Of a DNA stretch of 64,000 bases, positions 58,937 to 64,000 are shown in pieces. Origin of the DNA: an uncultured Phycisphaerales bacterium. Its GTDB lineage: Bacteria > Planctomycetota > Phycisphaerae > WQYP01. The notes under the pieces are model-generated. The model saw only the letters and a program-made list of their open reading frames with translations, was not told the origin of the DNA and searched no databases. The position numbers were made by a program, and so were the translations under genes. Every line of letters starts with the position of its first letter. The stretch's first letter is position 1. Where the stretch lies: NCBI GenBank assembly GCA_903845195.1, contig CAIMWO010000024.1:81545-145544 (forward strand), given 5' to 3'.

Positions 58937-61900
58937 ATGTCACTACCTGCTCTCTGCATCAAACGCCCCGTCTTCACCACCATGATGATCTTGCTCCCCG
59001 TGGTCATCGGCATCGTGGGCCTGTTCAGCATGGGCGTGGACCTCTTCCCCAACGTCGACTTGCCCATCATCTTCGTCACCGTCACGCGCCAAGGCGCCTC
59101 GGCAGAGGAAATGGAAACCGGCGTCACCAAGCGCGTCGAGTCGGCGGTCAATACCATCGCCGGCATCGATGAACTCTCCAGCACCAGCAAGGAAGGCATC
59201 TCCACCGTCGTCGTCCGCTTCCAGCTCGAAAAAAACCGCGATGTCGCCCAGCAGGAAGTTCAATCCAAACTCAACGCCATCGTCAGCCAGCTTCCCACCG
59301 GCACTGATACGCCGATCATCGACAAGTTCGACCTCGATTCGACCCCCGTCATGTCCATCGCCGTCAGCGGAAAACGCAGCCTGCGCGAAGTCACCGAAAT
59401 TGCCGACAAGCAGATCAGTCAGTCCCTCTCCAGCCTGCCCGGCGTCGGCAACGTCACCCTCACCGGCGGCCTCAAGCGTGCCATCCAGGTCACCGTCAGC
59501 ACCGACCAACTCCGCGCCTACGGACTGTCGATCAATGACGTCCGCGAAGCCCTGGGCGCTCAGAACCTCGAACTGCCCGGCGGCCGCGTCGATCAGGATT
59601 CCCGCGAACTCACCCTCCGCACCATGGGCCGCATCTCCGATCCCCGCGATTTCAATGAAATCATCATCCGCACCATCAACAACCAGCCCATCCGCATCCG
59701 CGATATCGGCAAAGCCGTCGATTCCATCGAAGAACCGCGCAGCCTCGCTCTCCTCGACGGCAACAACACCGTCAACCTCATCGTCCAGAAGCAGTCCGGC
59801 ACAAACACCGTGGAAGTCATCGATACCGTCAAACGCCGCCTGGATGATCTCAAACGCGTCCTCGCCGCCGAAGGCAAGCCGGACATCCGCACCGAAGTGA
59901 TCCGCGATCAGAGCCGCTTCATCAAGGCCAGCATCCACGAAGTCGAAAAACACCTCATCATCGGCGGCATCCTGGTCTCGCTGACCATCCTGCTCTTCCT
60001 CCGCGACTGGCGCACCATGGTGATCGCCAGCATCTCCATCCCCGTCTCCATCGTCTCCACCTTTCTGGCGATGTATGTCGCCGGCTTCACCTTCAACAAC
60101 ATCACCATGCTCGCGCTGGTGATGTCCGTCGGCATCGTCATCGACGATGCCGTGGTCGTGCACGAAAACATCTTCCGCTGGATGGAGGAGAAAGGTTACA
60201 AGGCCCGCGAAGCCGCGTTCCATGCCACCACCGAAATTGCCCTCGCGGTCATGGCAACCACCTTTTCCCTCGTCGTCATCTTCCTCCCCATCGCCTTCAT
60301 GGCCGGCACGTTTGGACGCTTCTTCCGCTCCTTCGGCATCACCATGGCCTTCGCCATCATGGTCTCCCTCTTCGTCTCCTTCACCCTCACCCCCATGCTC
60401 TGCTCGCGCTTCCTCAAGCTTGGCAAAAAGGCCCAGGCCGCCATCGACCGCGGCGAACACAAGCACCACTCCGGCGGCGTCTACGGCTGGGTCGCCGAAA
60501 AACCGTACATGTGGTTTCTCAACAAAGCCCTTCGCCACCGCTGGGCCGTCGTCCTCACCGCGATCATGGTCTTCGTTGCGCTCTTCCCCATCCCCGTGGG
60601 CAGATTGCTCGCCGGAACACCCAAGCCTTCAGACTCTCCTCAGCGTACCGCACAGATCAAAGCCCGCCAAGAACAGCTCGCCTGGGCCAATTACCCCGGC
60701 CTCTTCTCGCTGCTCGGCACCGACTTCATCCCCCAGGACGATCAGAGCGAATTTGAAATTGCCATCACCACCCCTTCCGGCTACACCCTCGACCGCACGC
60801 GCCAGGTCTTCCAGAACATCACCGCGCAGCTTCACCAGGTCACCGGCGTCACTCACACCCTCATCAACATCGGCGACACCACCGGCAAGCTCACCCATGC
60901 CACCGGCGACGTCACCCGTGGCAGCATCTACATCCAGCTCATCGACCTCGACGACCGCACGTTCAGCTACTCCCGCGCCGCTCTGAACATGCTCGGCTTG
61001 GCTTGGCACCGTCCCGGTTACTTCGTCAGTTGGGGCTCCTGGTGGAATGACGCCAAGGCCATCCAGATGGCCCATCCAGGCGACAAAGGCTTCTCGCAGT
61101 TCGACCTCATGGGCCAGGCCCGCAAAATCATGACCCACTATCCGGACCTCCGCTCCAGCGTGCAGATGCCCTCCAACGTCGGCTCCGGTGCCGCCAACGC
61201 CGATCTCGAATTCACCCTCACCGGACCCGAACTCGAAGGGCTGACCTACAATGCCCAGCGTCTGATGACTCAGATGCGCCAGATCCCCGGCCTTACCGAT
61301 GTCGATACCACCCTGCCCGAACGTAACCCCGAACTCCGCGTCGTCATCGACCGTACCCGCGCCAGTGAACTCGGCCTCCCCATCAAGTCCATCGCCAGCG
61401 CTCTCCAGACCCTCATCGGCGGCCAGGTCATCGGCGATTACAAGGACAACTCCACGGGCGAGCAGTACGACGTCTGGCTGCGCGCTGCACTCCCCTACCG
61501 CAACACCCAGGAAATCATCGAAAACGCCACCATCGACTCCCCCACCGCCGGACTCGTTCAGCTTTCCAACGTCGCCCGCCTCATCGAAACCCGCGGACCG
61601 GCACAGATCGACCACTTTCAGCGCCAGCGGAAAATATCGATCGTGGCCAACGCCGCCATCTATACCAAGGAAAACCACTTCCTCTTCTTCCACTGGATGT
61701 CGCGGGAAAAGCTGCCCATCGGTTCCGCGGTCGAAGCCATTCAGAAGATCATTGACGGCCAGCGCGCTTCCGGCGAACTCACCCCCGCTTATTCCATCGA
61801 GTTCCTCGGCCGCGCCAAGACTCTTGCCCAGTCCCTCAACGGCTTCATGATCGCGTTCGCGCTCTCCCTGGTCCTTATGTACATGATCCTCGCGGCGCAA

Positions 61901-62428
61901 TTTGAAAGCTTCCTGCACCCCATCACCATCCTTCTGGCCCTGCCCCTCACGATTCCGTTTGCGCTGATCTCGCTCATTCTTCTGGGCCAGTCACTCAACC
62001 TCTACGCCATCCTCGGCATGTTCCTGCTCTTCGGCATCGTCAAAAAGAACGGCATCCTGCAGGTGGACTACACCAACACGCTCCGCGCACAGGGTATGGG
62101 TGTCTTTGACGCCGTCATCGAAGCCAACAAGACCCGCCTCCGCCCCATCCTCATGACCACCGTCATGCTCGTCGCCGGCATGGTCCCCATCGCCCTCGGT
62201 CAGGGCGCCGGCGCTGCCAGCCGCGCCTCGATGGCCAAGGTCATCATCGGTGGCCAAGCCCTCTCACTGCTGCTCACACTACTGGTAACCCCCGTCGCCT
62301 ACACCCTGTTCGCCGATCTGGCCCGCCACGCCGGAAAACTGGCCGGACGCCGCACGGCCAAACCTGAACCCCCGCACTCTTCGGCAGTGCCCACCCCTGT
62401 CCTGCAAGCCGATAAAACTTCGGTCTAG
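58937..62428 (+). CDS. RND-family efflux transporter, inner-membrane pump (AcrB/HAE1 type)
   Basis: 1163 residues, about 120 more than typical AcrB-like pumps. LCIKRPVFTTMMILLPVVIGIVGLFSMGVDLFPNVDLPIIFVTV opens the first helix, and VMSVGIVIDDAVVVHENIFRWMEE (~400-424) is the TM4 segment with the proton-relay Asp pair. The C-terminal half has FGIVKKNGILQVDYTNTLR and PIALGQGAGAASRASMAKVIIGGQ. Extra length comes from insertions in the second periplasmic loop, e.g. a stretch rich in Trp around LGLAWHRPGYFVSWGSWWND and another near NHFLFFHWMSREKLP. Substrate not predictable. The operon is two genes. Confidence 0.93.
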   Translation: MSLPALCIKRPVFTTMMILLPVVIGIVGLFSMGVDLFPNVDLPIIFVTVTRQGASAEEMETGVTKRVESAVNTIAGIDELSSTSKEGISTVVVRFQLEKNRDVAQQEVQSKLNAIVSQLPTGTDTPIIDKFDLDSTPVMSIAVSGKRSLREVTEIADKQISQSLSSLPGVGNVTLTGGLKRAIQVTVSTDQLRAYGLSINDVREALGAQNLELPGGRVDQDSRELTLRTMGRISDPRDFNEIIIRTINNQPIRIRDIGKAVDSIEEPRSLALLDGNNTVNLIVQKQSGTNTVEVIDTVKRRLDDLKRVLAAEGKPDIRTEVIRDQSRFIKASIHEVEKHLIIGGILVSLTILLFLRDWRTMVIASISIPVSIVSTFLAMYVAGFTFNNITMLALVMSVGIVIDDAVVVHENIFRWMEEKGYKAREAAFHATTEIALAVMATTFSLVVIFLPIAFMAGTFGRFFRSFGITMAFAIMVSLFVSFTLTPMLCSRFLKLGKKAQAAIDRGEHKHHSGGVYGWVAEKPYMWFLNKALRHRWAVVLTAIMVFVALFPIPVGRLLAGTPKPSDSPQRTAQIKARQEQLAWANYPGLFSLLGTDFIPQDDQSEFEIAITTPSGYTLDRTRQVFQNITAQLHQVTGVTHTLINIGDTTGKLTHATGDVTRGSIYIQLIDLDDRTFSYSRAALNMLGLAWHRPGYFVSWGSWWNDAKAIQMAHPGDKGFSQFDLMGQARKIMTHYPDLRSSVQMPSNVGSGAANADLEFTLTGPELEGLTYNAQRLMTQMRQIPGLTDVDTTLPERNPELRVVIDRTRASELGLPIKSIASALQTLIGGQVIGDYKDNSTGEQYDVWLRAALPYRNTQEIIENATIDSPTAGLVQLSNVARLIETRGPAQIDHFQRQRKISIVANAAIYTKENHFLFFHWMSREKLPIGSAVEAIQKIIDGQRASGELTPAYSIEFLGRAKTLAQSLNGFMIAFALSLVLMYMILAAQFESFLHPITILLALPLTIPFALISLILLGQSLNLYAILGMFLLFGIVKKNGILQVDYTNTLRAQGMGVFDAVIEANKTRLRPILMTTVMLVAGMVPIALGQGAGAASRASMAKVIIGGQALSLLLTLLVTPVAYTLFADLARHAGKLAGRRTAKPEPPHSSAVPTPVLQADKTSV

Positions 62429-62446
62429 ACCACCGGCTACCCCGTG

Positions 62447-64000
62447 CTACTTGCCGGATTTCCTCGTGGCCGCCGCTCGCGCCGCATCGCTGTTCCGTAC
62501 CGCCTGAGCCGCTTTGAGATCATCCAAAGCTTCGGTCCAGCCGGGACGCAAACGCACCGCTTCCTGCAACTCATGAATTCCCTGGTCCATCCTCCCCAGG
62601 CCGCACAGCAGTCGCCCGTAGGTCAGATGGGTCTCCGGAATTTCGGGTTTCAATTCCAGCGCCACCTTGAAAGCCTTCTCGGCCACGTCGTATTTCTCAA
62701 CCTTGACCAGCGCTACGCCCAGCGAAAAGAAATACTCGCCGCGCGCCGGCGCGAAATGCACCGCCTCTGCCAAGTAGGGAATCGCATCGCTCGCCTGGTC
62801 TTCCCGGATCAAGGCCATTCCTAACCCGTGCAGGCCAGGGGCCAGCGTGGGTTCGATCTCGATGGACTTTCGGAAGAATCCCTCGGCCTGGCTATTCTGT
62901 CCGCGTACCAGGCTGATGGTCCCAAGGTTGATATAAGCCTCGTAGAATCGCGGGTCCAGCTCCAGAGTCTTGTTGTAATACTCGATCGCACCGTCAGTGA
63001 TGCCGAATTTTTGCCGCAGACTGCCTAGATTGTTATAGGCGATCGCCGCCGTGGAGTTCTTCTCCAGCGTATCCGTCCACAGCGTAAACTGATTGCGATA
63101 CTTGAACGATTCCCGCCACGTCAACAGTGCCAGCACCACCAGGATCACAGCCGGAAACGCCTGTAACAAGAAAGTATGTTTCCCGACCCATGGACGCAGC
63201 CGATGGCCCGCCTTCACCAGCAGGCACGCCCCTGCCACGATGATGCCCAGGCTGGCCAGATACTGAAAGTGATCGGCCACGAACGAGTAGCGGAAAGGGA
63301 ACACGTTCAAGAACCCCAGTGCGGGGAACAGCGTCCCGAGAAAAAACAACGCGGCGGTCAGCGGACCGCGACCGATCCGCTTACGGAATGCCCACAGCAG
63401 CACCAATGCGACCACTACTCCCACCGGGTACAGGTACTGCCACCATTGCCCGGCATCTACCTTCCATCGCTCATAGAAAAACACCAGAGGATTCGGCCAC
63501 ACGATGTTGGTGAAATATTTACAGGCCGCTCGCCCTGCAATCAGAACGCGGTCTACCCGTGAAAAATTCCATGTGCCCCCCTTCGCGCCGACATGCTCCA
63601 ATTCCATATAGGCGGTGTTCAGCCCCGCGATCAGCCCGATGACGAACAGCGGCAGCGATTGCACGATCTCTCGCCACTTGATCGTGCCCCGCCGCCACCA
63701 TACCAACAGCAGAATCACCGCCGGTAGCGACGCCGTTACCGACTTACTCAACAGCGCCAGCACGAAGCACCCGATACATGCCAGGTAGGCCCACCCCGCC
63801 AGTTTCTCCGCCGGCTTCTCCCGATCCAACGCCCACACGCGAATCGCCGCCGCCAGGCTCAGCAAGTAGAACAATCCGGACAGGACATTCTTTCGTTCCG
63901 TAATCCACGCCACCGACTCGACGTGCACCGGATGCAGAGCAAAGATCGCACCCGCCAGCCAGGCTGCCGCATCGCCGCCCGGTATCTTCATCCGCCGCAG
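62447..64000 (-). CDS. TPR-containing polytopic membrane protein, 5' end beyond window
   Basis: 518 residues visible; the frame is open to the right edge (codons for Leu-Arg-Arg precede the first visible Met), so the N-terminus is missing. AGAIFALHPVHVESVAWITERKNVLSGLFYLLSLAAA is typical of a family of large membrane proteins with PMT/glycosyltransferase-like helices and C-terminal TPRs. About seven further helices follow to ~280, then five to six TPR units from AIAYNNLGSLRQKFGITDGAIEYYNKTLELDP to GIHELQEAVRLRPGWTEAL. It ends with a basic tail (RAAATRKSGK). Likely role in envelope polysaccharide or protein glycosylation; unproven. Convergent with the RND pump (18-base gap). Confidence 0.8.
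   Translation of the reverse strand: MRRMKIPGGDAAAWLAGAIFALHPVHVESVAWITERKNVLSGLFYLLSLAAAIRVWALDREKPAEKLAGWAYLACIGCFVLALLSKSVTASLPAVILLLVWWRRGTIKWREIVQSLPLFVIGLIAGLNTAYMELEHVGAKGGTWNFSRVDRVLIAGRAACKYFTNIVWPNPLVFFYERWKVDAGQWWQYLYPVGVVVALVLLWAFRKRIGRGPLTAALFFLGTLFPALGFLNVFPFRYSFVADHFQYLASLGIIVAGACLLVKAGHRLRPWVGKHTFLLQAFPAVILVVLALLTWRESFKYRNQFTLWTDTLEKNSTAAIAYNNLGSLRQKFGITDGAIEYYNKTLELDPRFYEAYINLGTISLVRGQNSQAEGFFRKSIEIEPTLAPGLHGLGMALIREDQASDAIPYLAEAVHFAPARGEYFFSLGVALVKVEKYDVAEKAFKVALELKPEIPETHLTYGRLLCGLGRMDQGIHELQEAVRLRPGWTEALDDLKAAQAVRNSDAARAAATRKSGK

Noticed and set aside
58943..60538. 531-codon minus-strand frame opposite the RND pump
   Set aside because: Asp/Gly/Glu-rich translation with no motif, fully antisense to a well-conserved gene.

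Overview
The window is GC-rich, gene-dense bacterial chromosome. The gene mix points to a planctomycete, probably of the class Phycisphaerae: a PEP-CTERM protein, nonulosonic-acid flagellin-type glycosylation, hopanoid side-chain genes (hpnH, hpnG), GH95/DUF5703-like and GH2 glycosidases beside a FAD_oxidored-type enzyme, and many short palindromic or phrase-like intergenic repeats. This assignment rests on family knowledge and is not proven by any marker gene here. There is no phage, insertion sequence, CRISPR array or rRNA operon.

Layout. 1-7767: 3'-truncated acetolactate synthase, a PEP-CTERM protein, then a minus-strand run in which purQ is followed by a hicB-hicA toxin-antitoxin pair and a GH95-like glycosidase chained by 4-base overlaps. 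7788-14705: nonulosonic acid cassette, namely a Maf-type glycosyltransferase carrying a G10 tract, an unusual nucleotidyltransferase/SPASM fusion without the radical-SAM cysteines, neuA, neuB and neuC. 14916-21875: HDOD regulator, then a minus-strand branched-chain amino-acid-type ABC transporter with LivM and LivG fused in one chain and no LivF in view. 21876-25012: a short MnmE-like GTPase flanked by two REP-like elements, two small envelope genes and a dense cluster of repeats. 25001-34652: DUF5703 glycosidase-like protein, hpnH, hpnG coupled to a histidine phosphatase, a FAD oxidoreductase and a GH2 beta-mannosidase-like enzyme. 34665-40507: FMN reductase, a zinc-ribbon/SPFH pair and clpC with a one-base frameshift. 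40704-48244: PlsC, a site-2 protease, and a complete BMP-type (nucleoside-like) ABC transporter followed by a duplicated 6-pyruvoyltetrahydropterin synthase protein. 48330-57309: PIN-TRAM protein, RlmI-like methyltransferase, tRNA-Arg(CCG), purM, a very small basic protein gene with its own promoter and terminator, GDSL esterase, GT2, TPR protein, moaD/moaE and a zinc-finger protein. 57555-64000: RND efflux adaptor and pump, then a TPR membrane protein cut by the window edge.

The most interesting points are: (1) the maf G10 tract, which resembles a phase-variation switch; (2) the pseudo-radical-SAM fusion inside the nonulosonate cassette; (3) a histidine phosphatase translationally coupled to hpnG; (4) an overlooked 26-residue basic protein; (5) three separate families of intergenic repeat (triads of TCNGTG units, TTTTCAATTTTC repeats just after stop codons, and REP-like double hairpins), plus phased A-tracts spaced 10-11 bases apart.
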